A DNA stretch of 64,000 nt from Bacteroidota bacterium (GTDB taxonomy: Bacteria; Bacteroidota; Bacteroidia; Bacteroidales; Prolixibacteraceae), in NCBI GenBank assembly GCA_023251435.1, contig JAHEYU010000005.1, positions 90,588 to 154,587 on the forward strand. The letters run 5' to 3'. The notes beneath the pieces are model-generated. The model was not told the DNA's origin and ran no database searches. It was given only the letters and a program-made list of their open reading frames with translations. Made by a program: the position numbers and the translations under genes. Shown here piece after piece: positions 26,103-35,207 of the stretch; the stretch's first letter is position 1; each line of letters opens with the position of its first letter.

Positions 26103-26194
26103 ATCTCAAATAGTTCCAAATATTAAGTTCCAAGATTAATCATTATTTGTCATTGATTGTCAGTCGAATGACCACTCCTGCACACTTTGACTGA

Positions 26195-27607
26195 TCACTG
26201 TTTTTCGTCCAACTCATTCGGTCCAACAAACGTGGTCGTTATTTTATCAATCATCTTTCCATTTTCGAATATGCCAATTTCCAAATGGCTGTTCGACGAT
26301 TTTACGTTTTCCTTTTTCAGCACGATGAGCAGGTTTCGCTTTGCAACTTCGCCTTTCTCAACCTTCAGCGGATCTCCCATCAGTAGGATTTCACCTTCAG
26401 GAGAAAGTAGTTTTAATTCGATACTGACCGTCGAATTGGTTTTGTTGACCATTTGCAAATTGTATAAATTGCTGTATTTGTCAGCTCCGTATTCCTGAAA
26501 CATGGTTCCGGGCGAGCGGTTGACCGATGTTTCCACATCTCCGCGAACGGTAAACAAATATGTCATTACAATAAGTAAGGCAATCAATACTGAAGAATAT
26601 GCGATTACACGCGCATTGAACTTTATGCTTTTCCCCTCCGAAATCGATTTTTCAGAAGCGAAACGGATCAATCCATTTGGTTTTTTTACCTTTTTCATCA
26701 CCGAGTTGCAGGCGTCAATACAGGCTGTACAATTGATGCATTCAAGTTGGGTTCCGTTGCGGATGTCGATTCCGGTCGGGCAAACTGCCACGCAGCTGTA
26801 GCAATTGATGCAGTCGCCGTGTTCACTTCTGCGGTTTTCTGCGTTTCTGCGGGGCTCACCGCGTTTGTAGTCGTAGGCCACCAGAATGGTATTTACATCG
26901 AGCATAACACCCTGCAAGCGGCCATAAGGACAAACAATGGTGCAAACCTGTTCGCGAAACCAGGCAAATACGAAATAATGAATTCCGGTAAATACCAAGG
27001 CGCCCATTAATAAGCCTGATCTTTGCAAGGGCCAGCCATCCATGATTTCTCCGAGCTTTTCGGTTCCGGTGACGTAGGAAATAAAAGTTAAAATGGTGAA
27101 GAACGAAATTAGCAGGAAAATGCCGTGTTTTAGTATCCGTTTCAGGATTTTTATCGCGTCAGCCTCCTGCTCTGCAAGTTCTTTTTGTTTTTCTGCATTC
27201 CCATCAATCAGATACTCAATGGGGCGATATAAAAACTCCAGAAAGACCGTTTGAGGACAAACCCATCCGCAGAAAATCCTTCCGTAGATAACCGTAAATA
27301 GTACAATGAACACTACCAGCGTAATGATTGCCAACACCAGTAAGTGAAAATCCTGCGGGTAAAAAGTAGTGCCAAACAAAACAAATTTACGTTGCAGAAA
27401 ATTAAGGAAAATCAGAGGATCGCCATTGATTTTCAGGAATGGGGCCAGGTAGAAAAAAGTGAGCAATGTCCAGGCAATAATTCTCCGGATATTGTAAAGA
27501 TTTCCTTTTGGCATTTTCGGGAATAGCCAGACCCGTTTGCCATCTTTTCCAAACGTTGACGGCCGGTCTCTGAAGGTCGTTTCCTGAAAATTGTCCTTAG
27601 ATTCCAT
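26195..27607 (-). CDS. ccoG: Cytochrome c oxidase accessory protein CcoG (FixG/RdxA)
   Basis: This 470-residue membrane iron-sulfur protein reduces copper for cbb3 oxidase assembly. It has membrane helices in the first half (around residues 35-55, 80-105, 155-175 and 190-210) and the conserved GRIFCGWVCPQTVFLEFLYR. Two 4Fe-4S motifs follow: CINCYSCVAVCPTGI and CINCTACIDACNSVM. The last helix (about 335-355) leads into an Ig-like periplasmic C-terminal domain. Start and length are standard. It begins 3 bp after the ccoP stop, so the genes are co-transcribed. Confidence 0.96.
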   Translation of the reverse strand: MESKDNFQETTFRDRPSTFGKDGKRVWLFPKMPKGNLYNIRRIIAWTLLTFFYLAPFLKINGDPLIFLNFLQRKFVLFGTTFYPQDFHLLVLAIITLVVFIVLFTVIYGRIFCGWVCPQTVFLEFLYRPIEYLIDGNAEKQKELAEQEADAIKILKRILKHGIFLLISFFTILTFISYVTGTEKLGEIMDGWPLQRSGLLMGALVFTGIHYFVFAWFREQVCTIVCPYGRLQGVMLDVNTILVAYDYKRGEPRRNAENRRSEHGDCINCYSCVAVCPTGIDIRNGTQLECINCTACIDACNSVMKKVKKPNGLIRFASEKSISEGKSIKFNARVIAYSSVLIALLIVMTYLFTVRGDVETSVNRSPGTMFQEYGADKYSNLYNLQMVNKTNSTVSIELKLLSPEGEILLMGDPLKVEKGEVAKRNLLIVLKKENVKSSNSHLEIGIFENGKMIDKITTTFVGPNELDEKQ

Positions 27608-27610
27608 TGT

Positions 27611-28240
27611 TTAGTTCTTTACAAATTTCTCACCCTCCGGCGCTTTCTGGTTTGGCGGATTTGTTCCCTGCAGACTCAAAATATAGGTGATCACATTGTT
27701 AATCTGTGTTTTATTCAATTGACTTTTGTACGAAATCATGCCTTTTTCAATAACACCTTCATTGATTACCTTTAGCAAATCTTCAGGTTTTCCGCCATGA
27801 ATCCAGTATTCGTCGGTGAAATTCGGCCCAACCAATCCTTCTCCAAATTTGCCATGACAAACCAGACATGTTTTATCATAAATGACTTTTCCTGCGGCAA
27901 GTATTTGCTCCTCAGAAAGGGGCGCAACGGTTGCCGTTTTTGTGGCTTCTTCACTTACCGCAACATCTGTTTTGGCTTTGGCCGCCATCATTTCTTTACG
28001 GTATTCTTTTCGTTGTACAATGTCTTCATCTTCAAATACAAAAAGCAATATCAGGTATGAGAATGAAATAACAATAGTCACATAAAAAAGATATTTCAAC
28101 CAAGGAGGAAGTGGATTGTCGAGCTCTTTGATCCCATCATATTCATGATCGCCTCCGAAATATTTAATTTGCGTTGCATCATCTACTTCCTGATGTAACT
28201 CTTCTCGTTCTTCTATTGGTTTATCATCATTTGTATGCAT
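27611..28240 (-). CDS. ccoP: cbb3 oxidase subunit III (CcoP), monoheme
   Basis: This 209-residue membrane cytochrome c feeds electrons to the cbb3 core. A charged N-terminus (HTNDDKPIEEREELHQEV) leads to the CcoP signature YDGIKELDNPLPPWLKYLFY and one helix. A single heme-binding CLVCH then appears, with a Met ligand region. Classic proteobacterial CcoP has two hemes; only one CxxCH is seen here. I chose the ATG at 28240; an upstream in-frame start at 28312 would add 24 residues that look unrelated to the family. It lies between ccoQ (204 bp gap) and ccoG. Confidence 0.92.
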   Translation of the reverse strand: MHTNDDKPIEEREELHQEVDDATQIKYFGGDHEYDGIKELDNPLPPWLKYLFYVTIVISFSYLILLFVFEDEDIVQRKEYRKEMMAAKAKTDVAVSEEATKTATVAPLSEEQILAAGKVIYDKTCLVCHGKFGEGLVGPNFTDEYWIHGGKPEDLLKVINEGVIEKGMISYKSQLNKTQINNVITYILSLQGTNPPNQKAPEGEKFVKN

Positions 28241-28384
28241 AATTTCTGGTTTTTGCAATTTGTATTCAGTTTTATCTTTTTGTGTGACTACATTTTTGAA
28301 GACCAATTCCATCCCGTCCGAAAGTGGTCAAAGCATTGTTCTGCTTTATGCCGCGGACGATTTACATCTTCTATTATCTCTATC

Positions 28385-28460
28385 TACAAATATTTCGCAC
28401 CTCTGGTGCCTTTTCCCTTTTCTCCATGCCCCACGCTCTTTGCCCTATGCTCCACGCTTT
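28385..28460. repeat. Degenerate CCCYAYGCYCCACGC short repeats in the ccoQ-ccoP gap
   Basis: The 204-bp gap between ccoQ and ccoP contains near-repeats such as CCATGCCCCACGCTC and CCTATGCTCCACGCTT within a pyrimidine-rich stretch. They look like spreading low-complexity spacer repeats rather than coding DNA. Confidence 0.4.
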
Positions 28461-28636
28461 TCATTGCCGGTGGTCACCGAGTCCTCCAAAGGCATATTAC
28501 TGAACTCATCAATTTCTTCTTTCTTCATCCTGAATGCATTGATGGTAACGAAAATGAAGAAAGTGAAGAAAATAAAAAAGCCTATCAGTGCATAAATTTC
28601 AACATGAAATATATTGCGTAATGTATCACCTACCAT
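28445..28636 (-). CDS. ccoQ: Small cbb3 subunit CcoQ/FixQ-like
   Basis: This 63-residue, single-helix membrane protein lies between ccoNO and ccoP. The helix is IYALIGFFIFFTFFIFVTI, followed by a charged tail starting RMKKEEIDEFSNMPLED, the usual FixQ layout. CcoQ helps stabilise the cbb3 complex. It starts 3 bp after the ccoNO stop codon. Sequence conservation in this family is low, so the call rests on size, topology and exact position. Confidence 0.85.
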   Translation of the reverse strand: MVGDTLRNIFHVEIYALIGFFIFFTFFIFVTINAFRMKKEEIDEFSNMPLEDSVTTGNEKRGA

Positions 28637-28639
28637 AGC

Positions 28640-30781
28640 TTATTTTTTTACAGGTTTGTTCATAATGTCAACTCCAAGTCGCTGCATATAAGCAATCAAA
28701 GCGATTATTTCACGGTTGCTGTCGGTTTGGATTCCGGCTGTCGCCAGATCTTTGGCGATGCTGTCGGCCTGCGCTTTTAAATCAGCAATGGCCTGCTGTT
28801 CGTAATTGTCGGGGTAGGGGACGCCCAATAATTTCATTGCCCTTATTTTTCCAGGAGTCGATTGAATGTCGATTTCCTTTTTCGCCAGCCACGGATAAGC
28901 CGGCATAATGGATGCTTCGTTCATTTTCTGCGGATCGATGAAATGGTTGTAATGCCATGAATTTGGTTTGTATATTTTCCCGGTTTTTACTCCTTCGCGC
29001 GCCAAATCTGGTCCGGTACGTTTTGATCCAAACTGGAACGGATGATCATAGACCGATTCGCCGGCTTTTGAATATTCGCCGTATCGTTCAGTTTCGGAGC
29101 GGAATGGCCGGATCATCTGCGAATGGCAATTATAACAACCTTCTTTTACGTAAATGTCCCTTCCCTGCAATTCGAGCGGTGTGTATGGTTTTACGCTTGT
29201 GATGGTCGGAATATTTGATTTGATCAGGTAGGTCGGAATCACTTCAACGATTCCGCCAATCAGTATGGCAATGGTCGCAAAAATCAGGAAACGGATTGGT
29301 TTGCGTTCCAGAAAACGGTGTCCTGATTCTGTCGAAGTTTTTCCATCGGGCAATACTTCCATCGCAGGAGCCTGTGCTTCTTCTTCGGCAACAAACGAAC
29401 CTGCCTGTATTGTTTTTACCACATTGAACACCAGAATTAAGAATCCGGCAACGTATAAAAATCCGCCAAATGCCCTGATGGTGTACATCGGAATCAATTG
29501 TGCCACTGTTTCAAGGAAATTTGGATACATTAAAAATCCGTCAGGAGTAAACTGTTTCCACATCAATGCCTGAGTAATTCCGCCGATATAAAGTGGAACT
29601 GCATAAAAAACGATGGCAAGAGTGGCAATCCAAAAGTGTACGTTGGCTAGTTTGGTTGAATAAAGTTTTGTGTTGTAAAGGCGAGGAATCAGCCAGTAAA
29701 TCATACCGAAAGTCAACATTCCGTTCCAGCCAAGTGCGCCAATGTGAACGTGCCCGATGGTCCAGTCGGTAAAGTGACTGATGGCATTTACTGTTTTGAA
29801 TGACAGCAATGGACCTTCAAAAGTTGACATTCCGTAGGCAGTGATACCCACCACGAACATTTTCAGTACAGGATCACGGCGTACTTTATCCCATGCGCCG
29901 CGAAGGGTGAGCAATCCGTTGATCATACCTCCCCAACTTGGGGCGAGCAACATGACCGAAAAGGTGGTTCCCAGCGCCTGAAGCCAATCGGGCAGTGAAC
30001 TGTACAGCAAGTGGTGTGGTCCGGCCCAGATATACAAGAAAATGAGCGACCAGAAATGTACAATGGACAGTTTGTAGGAATAAACAGGGCGACCTGAAAC
30101 TTTGGGAATAAAATAATACATCATTCCCAGAAATGGTGTTGTCAGGAAGAATGCCACCGCATTGTGTCCATACCACCACTGTACCAAGGCATCCTGAACG
30201 CCTGCGTACAGCGTATAACTTTTCAGGAAACTCACAGGTACTGCCAACGAATTGAAAATATGAAGAACAGCTACTGTAACCCAGGTAGCTATGTAAAACC
30301 AGATTGAAACATAAATATGACTTGTGCGGCGTTGCAAAATTGTTCCAAACATGTTCCATCCAAAAACCACCCAAACCAGGGTAATTGCAATGTCGATGGG
30401 CCATTCAAGCTCGGCGTATTCTTTACCGGTTGTAAATCCGGCAAGCAAAGTAACGGCTGCTGCCACAATAATCGATTGCCAACCCCAGAAATGGATTTTG
30501 CCCAACAATTCGCTGTACATGCGAGTTTTCAGCAATCGTTGCAGTGAATAATAAACCGCTGTAAAAATGGCATTTCCAACGAAGGCAAAAATAACAGCAT
30601 TGGTATGTACCGGCCGGGTTCGCCCAAAGGTGGTGAATTCGAGCCCGAAATTCATCCACGGTATAAATATTTGAAGGGCAACCAGCAAGCCCGCCAATAA
30701 ACCGACAACACCCCAAACAATTGTTGCAATTGCAAAATTGCGGGTCATTCGGTTGTCGTACGAAAATTTTTGTTGTTCCAT
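28640..30781 (-). CDS. ccoNO: Fused cbb3 cytochrome c oxidase subunits I and II (CcoNO)
   Basis: The 713-residue protein joins the catalytic CcoN (about residues 1-480, some twelve helices) to the monoheme CcoO (about 500-713). CcoN shows the heme-copper ligands in regions such as RPVHTNAVIFAFVGNAIFTA, WYGHNAVAFFLTTPFLGMMY and DWTIGHVHIGALGWNGM. CcoO begins ELQGRDIYVKEGCYNCHSQ with the CxxCH heme site and continues MIRPFRSETERYGEYSKAGE. This C-family oxidase works at low oxygen. The fusion is common in Bacteroidota. It lies 96 bp downstream of ccoS. Confidence 0.97.
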   Translation of the reverse strand: MEQQKFSYDNRMTRNFAIATIVWGVVGLLAGLLVALQIFIPWMNFGLEFTTFGRTRPVHTNAVIFAFVGNAIFTAVYYSLQRLLKTRMYSELLGKIHFWGWQSIIVAAAVTLLAGFTTGKEYAELEWPIDIAITLVWVVFGWNMFGTILQRRTSHIYVSIWFYIATWVTVAVLHIFNSLAVPVSFLKSYTLYAGVQDALVQWWYGHNAVAFFLTTPFLGMMYYFIPKVSGRPVYSYKLSIVHFWSLIFLYIWAGPHHLLYSSLPDWLQALGTTFSVMLLAPSWGGMINGLLTLRGAWDKVRRDPVLKMFVVGITAYGMSTFEGPLLSFKTVNAISHFTDWTIGHVHIGALGWNGMLTFGMIYWLIPRLYNTKLYSTKLANVHFWIATLAIVFYAVPLYIGGITQALMWKQFTPDGFLMYPNFLETVAQLIPMYTIRAFGGFLYVAGFLILVFNVVKTIQAGSFVAEEEAQAPAMEVLPDGKTSTESGHRFLERKPIRFLIFATIAILIGGIVEVIPTYLIKSNIPTITSVKPYTPLELQGRDIYVKEGCYNCHSQMIRPFRSETERYGEYSKAGESVYDHPFQFGSKRTGPDLAREGVKTGKIYKPNSWHYNHFIDPQKMNEASIMPAYPWLAKKEIDIQSTPGKIRAMKLLGVPYPDNYEQQAIADLKAQADSIAKDLATAGIQTDSNREIIALIAYMQRLGVDIMNKPVKK

Positions 30782-30877
30782 AGAGTATTAGTTTTTTAAT
30801 AATTCCAAGTTCCAAATTTCAAGTTTCAGGCTCTGTTTAAAGTTCAACGTTTAAAGTTGCTCCAAACTGAACACTGA

Positions 30878-31159
30878 TCACCGAGACTGCCTACTTCTTT
30901 TCCAGAACCTTTTTTCTATCAACTGCGACTGATCACTGCGACTTTTTTTTTTTTCGTTTTTTTCTGCCAACTGTGACTGATCACTGCGACTCTTCTCTTT
31001 TTCTGTATCACTCTTCACCTCCGGATCGTCAAACAACATCCTGACCGATGGCGTGTAGGTATCTTCGTACTGGCCATTTTTTACCGACCAGATGAAAGCA
31101 ATCAGGAATGCACCTGCCATAATGATTGCTGCAAATACCAATACGAATACTACTGACAT
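30878..31159 (-). CDS. ccoS: cbb3 oxidase assembly protein CcoS with repeat-derived tail
   Basis: This small membrane protein is needed to insert cofactors into the cbb3 oxidase. The family core is the first ~50 residues: SVVFVLVFAAIIMAGAFLIA, then FIWSVKNGQYEDTYTPSVRM and LFDDPE. The remaining ~43 residues are not conserved CcoS. They contain two near-copies of KSRSDQSQLxEK and end RSRQSR, encoded by a repeated DNA word that also occurs in intergenic DNA nearby. So the C-terminus appears to have been extended by repeat invasion. The gene sits between ccoI and ccoNO. Confidence 0.9.
   Translation of the reverse strand: MSVVFVLVFAAIIMAGAFLIAFIWSVKNGQYEDTYTPSVRMLFDDPEVKSDTEKEKSRSDQSQLAEKNEKKKSRSDQSQLIEKRFWKRSRQSR
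30927..30991. repeat. Two direct copies of GACTGATCACTGCGACT inside ccoS
   Basis: The 17-mer occurs at 30927-30943 and 30975-30991. The shorter GACTGATCACTG also occurs at 26189-26200 in the ccoG-ccoH gap, and a variant ACACTGATCACCGAGACT at 30871-30888. They look like a dispersed spacer repeat. Confidence 0.7.
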
Positions 31160-31207
31160 ATCTCCAATATTTTAGTTATCTCTCATTAAAATCATAACTT
31201 TTAAATA

Positions 31208-31307
31208 GTTGTCATTTGTTGTCTGTTGTCATTCATAGTCATTTGTTGTCATTGATCCTGCCTTATAATGACTATGAATGACAATTTAATGACAACTAAT
31301 GACAACT
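31208..31307. repeat. Nearly 100-bp palindrome between ccoI and ccoS
   Basis: A perfect inner stem TTGTCATTCATAGTCATT (31226-31243) pairs with 31267-31284. An outer arm built of GTTGTCATTTGTTGTC pairs with GACAACTAATGACAAC near 31291-31307 with one mismatch. It lies in the 168-bp gap and would fold strongly in the ccoI-ccoS transcript. Confidence 0.8.
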
Positions 31308-31327
31308 CTGACTACTAAACGTAAAAC

Positions 31328-33775
31328 TCATTCTCTTAACATCTGTTTTGCGGATAAATGTATGGAAAAACTTGCAAATGCAACTACTGACACCGAACTT
31401 ATTGGCATCAGAATCGCAGCTACGATGGGAGTCAGATTTCCCTGAACCGCAAATGATAATCCCACCACATTGTACAAAAATGAAATCAGAAAACCTGCCT
31501 TCACAACGGTCATGCTTCGGTGTGTAAACTGTATGAATTTGTCGAGTTTGCCGAATTGTTTCGATTGCAGAATGGCATCGCAAGCCGGCGAAAAATTGAA
31601 AACATTGTCGGCAATCACAATTCCCACATTGCTTTCATTCAGCGCTCCCGCGTCATTCAGTCCATCGCCGATCATCAAAACTTTCCGGCCTTCCTGCTGT
31701 AATTTTTTGATATAGTTTAACTTGTCTGTTGGCGACTGATTGAAATGCAGACTTTTATCCTTCCCGAAAAATTGAATCAGGTTGGCTTTTTCCGCATCAT
31801 TATCGCCTGTTAAAAGATGCAATTCGTGTGTTTTTTGTAGTTTTCTGATGAGCTCACCCAGTCCGGGGCGGTATTCGTTTTCGAGCTGAAAATGGCCAAC
31901 AACCTCATCTTTGAAATAAATCCAGACTTCGGTTTTAAGGTTTTCCTCTTTGCTCATTTCTCCGGTAACGAAATATTTCGATCCCATGTTGATCCGGATA
32001 CCGTTCACCAAAGCACTGATTCCAAGCGATGGAATTTCCTGAAAGTCTTTCACTTCCAATATCTCATCGCCTTCAATGAAATTAAAGATGGTTTTGCTCA
32101 ACGGGTGCGACGAATGGAATGCCAGTGATTTGATTATCAGCAGTTGTTCTGAAGTTAGTTCTTTGCCAACGAACCGGATATCGGACGATTGGGCGTTGGT
32201 AATTGTGCCGGTTTTGTCGAAAACAACCGTGTCAACTTTGTATAGATGTTCGATTACTGCGGTATTTTTCAGGTAAAAACCTTTTCGCCCGTATTGCCGC
32301 ATGGTACTGCCGAAAGTGAACGGAACGGTCAGCGCCAGGGCACAGGGGCAGGCAATAATCAGTACCGAAGTAAAAGCAAAAAGTGCCAGTTCAGGCTTGT
32401 TGAAATACCAGAAAATACCTGAACCAATGGCGATAAGTACAATCACCACCGTGAAATACTGGCTGACGCGGTTAACAATGGTATTCAGTTTATTTTCGGC
32501 AGTGAGCGGATTTTCAACCTGATTCCAGAGTTGGGTAAGGTAACTTTGCTGAACTTCCTTTTCGATGGTGAGTTCGATTGCGCTTCCAATCTGACGACCA
32601 CCGGCAAATACAGAATCGCCTGCTTTTTTTGTTACAGGCATCGATTCGCCGGTTACAAAACTATAGTCGATGCTGGCCGTAGCGCTTTTCAGGATCGAAT
32701 CGGCTGGTACAATTTCCTGATTGCGGACCAGAATCTGATCGCCCGATTTCAGATCTTCAAGAGGAATCGTGACATTTCCGGAGTCAGTAATTTTGGTTAC
32801 TGCCAGCGGAAAGTAAGTTTTATAATCGCGTTCGAACGAAAGTGCCTGGTAGGTTTTCCCCTGGTACCAACGGCCAATCAGCATAAAAAATACGAGTCCG
32901 GTCAGCGAATCGATGTATCCGATTCCTTTTCCTGAAAGTATCTCAACCAGACTTTGGGTGAAAAGCGTGATCAATCCGAGTGCAATCGGCAAGTCGATGC
33001 TGATCATCTTTTTCTTCAGGCTTTTGTATGCCGTCAGAAAGTAATCGCTGGCGCTGTAAAATAGAACAGGAATGGCGAGTAAAACGCTTAGCCATCCAAA
33101 CAATTTTTTCATGTCGGCTTCCAGAAATTCATTACCGGGGAGGTATTGCGGAAAGTGGTAAATCATGGCATTCATGAAACTGAATCCGGCAATCCCTATT
33201 TTGATGAACAGCTTTTTGTCCGACTGATCGGTTGACTTTTTATCGATGCTGTGCTGGTTAATTTCAGGAATATAATGGATGCTTACAAGCAGATTGACCA
33301 GTTGCCGCAATGAGATTTCATTTTCGTTGAAAGTAATGTTGATCTCTTTCTTCGGAAAGTTGACGAAAGACTGGATGATGCCTTTGTTCAGGCTATGCAG
33401 GTTTTCGAGTAGCCAGATGCACGATGCGCAATGTATTTCAGGAATGAAAAAACTGACCTTTGAGATGCCGCCTTCCGAAAAATTCAGGATTTTGGATTTG
33501 AACTGATCCAGGTCGAGAAATGAGTATGTTTCGCTGGCGGGAAGTTGCGTTTCGTCGATTTTGATGCCTGCCATTGGCTCAATCTGGTAATATTGTTTTA
33601 GCTGGCTGGCATTAAGTATCTGGTAAACGGTGGAGCAGCCCGAACAGCAGAAAGGATTTCCCTCAAAAATGACAGGAGATTTTCCGCAGGAATTCCCGCA
33701 ATGGATACATTTCAAATCGTCAATCATAAGTTCTGGGTCCGGCAATTGATTTTCGGGATAAGTAAGGATTAACAT
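31328..33775 (-). CDS. ccoI: Copper-transporting P-type ATPase CcoI (FixI)
   Basis: This 815-residue P1B-type ATPase exports copper across the inner membrane for cbb3 oxidase assembly. The N-terminus has Cys motifs CIHCGNSCGKSP and CCSGCSTVYQIL plus an HMA-like domain with HCASCIWLLENL. Membrane helices carry the ion-binding CPCALALTVPF. The soluble domains show the phosphatase TGES, the phosphorylated DKTGTIT, HPLSK and GDGLNDAGAL. It starts the cbb3 cluster on the minus strand, divergent from rpsF, with about 155 bp for both promoters. The N-terminal Cys-rich segment is typical of FixI-type pumps. Confidence 0.96.
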   Translation of the reverse strand: MLILTYPENQLPDPELMIDDLKCIHCGNSCGKSPVIFEGNPFCCSGCSTVYQILNASQLKQYYQIEPMAGIKIDETQLPASETYSFLDLDQFKSKILNFSEGGISKVSFFIPEIHCASCIWLLENLHSLNKGIIQSFVNFPKKEINITFNENEISLRQLVNLLVSIHYIPEINQHSIDKKSTDQSDKKLFIKIGIAGFSFMNAMIYHFPQYLPGNEFLEADMKKLFGWLSVLLAIPVLFYSASDYFLTAYKSLKKKMISIDLPIALGLITLFTQSLVEILSGKGIGYIDSLTGLVFFMLIGRWYQGKTYQALSFERDYKTYFPLAVTKITDSGNVTIPLEDLKSGDQILVRNQEIVPADSILKSATASIDYSFVTGESMPVTKKAGDSVFAGGRQIGSAIELTIEKEVQQSYLTQLWNQVENPLTAENKLNTIVNRVSQYFTVVIVLIAIGSGIFWYFNKPELALFAFTSVLIIACPCALALTVPFTFGSTMRQYGRKGFYLKNTAVIEHLYKVDTVVFDKTGTITNAQSSDIRFVGKELTSEQLLIIKSLAFHSSHPLSKTIFNFIEGDEILEVKDFQEIPSLGISALVNGIRINMGSKYFVTGEMSKEENLKTEVWIYFKDEVVGHFQLENEYRPGLGELIRKLQKTHELHLLTGDNDAEKANLIQFFGKDKSLHFNQSPTDKLNYIKKLQQEGRKVLMIGDGLNDAGALNESNVGIVIADNVFNFSPACDAILQSKQFGKLDKFIQFTHRSMTVVKAGFLISFLYNVVGLSFAVQGNLTPIVAAILMPISSVSVVAFASFSIHLSAKQMLRE

Positions 33776-33846
33776 GCAATTTTGTTCAGTGAATTATTGA
33801 ATTTAGGTCAATTATCTGATTGCCGAAACTAATTAATTAAAACAGG

Positions 33847-33877
33847 TTTGTTAAAACGCGAATTATTTATAATTTTG
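33847..33877 (+). promoter_or_regulatory. Bacteroidota-type promoter for rpsF-rpsR-rplI
   Basis: TTTG at 33847-33850, a 19-nt spacer, then TAATTTTG at 33870-33877. It is a full consensus match. The leader is about 45 nt and includes the palindrome CCTAAATTTAGG at 33883-33894, which may have a control role. Confidence 0.8.
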
Positions 33878-33930
33878 CGCGACCTAAATTTAGGTATAAA
33901 GTATTCATGTTTAATTAATTTAGATGTTTT

Positions 33931-34284
33931 ATGAAAAACCAGTATGAAACCGTTTTCATCGTAACTCCCGTTTTATCTGATATTCAGGTAAAGGAAACGG
34001 TAAAAAAATTCAGGGACATCATCACCGAGCACGGTGGAGAGATTGTCAATGAAGAGGACTGGGGATTGCGCAAATTAGCTTATCCCATTCAAAAAAAATC
34101 GACAGGGTTTTATCAACTCTTCGAATTTGCTGCCGACCCAACGTTTGCAAAAACTTTGGAAACCCAATTCAGACGCGATGAGCGTATTATCCGTTTCCTG
34201 ACCTTCAGCAAGGATAAATATGCACAGGCTTACAGCGAGAGAAGAATTAACAAATCAAAAGTAAAAACTGAAAAGGAGAATTAA
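33931..34284 (+). CDS. rpsF: 30S ribosomal protein S6
   Basis: This 117-residue S6 protein of the small ribosomal subunit pairs with S18 on 16S rRNA. It shows the ferredoxin-like S6 pattern: [13 protein letters not shown] at the N-terminus, [20 protein letters not shown] in the middle and [18 protein letters not shown] later, then a basic tail. It is the first gene of the usual S6-S18-L9 operon and has its own consensus promoter. S18 begins 3 bp after its stop codon. Confidence 0.98.
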   Translation: MKNQYETVFIVTPVLSDIQVKETVKKFRDIITEHGGEIVNEEDWGLRKLAYPIQKKSTGFYQLFEFAADPTFAKTLETQFRRDERIIRFLTFSKDKYAQAYSERRINKSKVKTEKEN

Positions 34285-34287
34285 GGT

Positions 34288-34557
34288 ATGGCTGCAAATT
34301 CAAGTGAAATAAGGTATTTGACCCCACCGTCGGTTGAAGTCAAAAAGAAAAAGTATTGCCGCTTTAAAAAGAACAAAATCAAATTTGTTGACTACAAAGA
34401 TCCTGAATTTTTGAAAAAATTCTTAAACGAGCAAGGTAAAATTTTACCACGCCGTATTACCGGAACCTCTTTGAAGTATCAACGCAAAGTGGCAAAAGCA
34501 GTTAAAAGAGCCCGTCATATCGCGTTACTTCCATATGTTACTGATATGATGAAATAA
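34288..34557 (+). CDS. rpsR: 30S ribosomal protein S18
   Basis: This 89-residue basic small-subunit protein binds S6. Family landmarks are [40 protein letters not shown] and the C-terminal [16 protein letters not shown]. The N-terminal Cys-containing strand [10 protein letters not shown] is as in other Bacteroidota. It lies directly between rpsF (3 bp) and rplI (18 bp). Confidence 0.98.
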   Translation: MAANSSEIRYLTPPSVEVKKKKYCRFKKNKIKFVDYKDPEFLKKFLNEQGKILPRRITGTSLKYQRKVAKAVKRARHIALLPYVTDMMK

Positions 34558-34575
34558 TTTTAAAGCTGAATAAAA

Positions 34576-35022
34576 ATGGAAGTTATATTATTGCAGGATG
34601 TTGCACGTTTAGGATCGAAAGACGATGTGATTACCGTTAAAGACGGACACGGGCGTAACTTTTTGATACCTCAGAAGATGGCTGTAATCGCCACCGATTC
34701 GGCTAAAAAAGTATTGGCTGAAAACACCAGACAGAGAGCACACAAAGAAGCAAAATTGAAAGATCTTGCTTTGGCTGTTGCCGAAAAACTCAAAACTGTT
34801 CAACTTGTTATTGGAGCAAAAACCAGCACAACCGGAAAAATCTTCGGTTCGGTTAATACCATCATGCTGGCCGAAGCTATCAATAGCAAAGGCTTCGAAA
34901 TCGATCGCAAACAGATCATGATTTCTGACGACAGTGTTAAGGAAATTGGAAACTACACTGCCAAAATCAAATTACACAAAGAAGTAATTGTTGAATTAGG
35001 CTTTGAAGTTGTTTCAGAATAA
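34576..35022 (+). CDS. rplI: 50S ribosomal protein L9
   Basis: This 148-residue large-subunit protein starts MEVILLQDVARLGSKDDVIT, the canonical L9 N-terminal domain with GHGRNFLIPQKMAV. A long connecting helix and a C-terminal domain (TTGKIFGSVNTIMLAEAI) follow. L9 binds 23S rRNA and affects frame maintenance. It is the last gene of the operon, followed 50 bp later by a strong terminator. Confidence 0.98.
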   Translation: MEVILLQDVARLGSKDDVITVKDGHGRNFLIPQKMAVIATDSAKKVLAENTRQRAHKEAKLKDLALAVAEKLKTVQLVIGAKTSTTGKIFGSVNTIMLAEAINSKGFEIDRKQIMISDDSVKEIGNYTAKIKLHKEVIVELGFEVVSE

Positions 35023-35072
35023 ATAATTAATCGTTTATAAACAAAGACTCAAACATTTTTCAAACAGATAGA

Positions 35073-35104
35073 ACCACCCGTCCTCACATGCGGGTGGTTT
35101 TTTT
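35073..35104 (+). terminator. Rho-independent terminator after rplI
   Basis: ACCACCCG (35073-35080), a 10-nt loop, then CGGGTGGT (35091-35098) followed by a run of T. It closes the ribosomal protein operon. Confidence 0.92.
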
Positions 35105-35207
35105 ATTGCTTTTTTCTGAACTTCTGATAGCGTTTTTCGTTGAATGATAGGACTGACCAACTTTTTTTATGATTCTTTGTTCCTGAAAACACTAAAACAT
35201 TGTCGTT

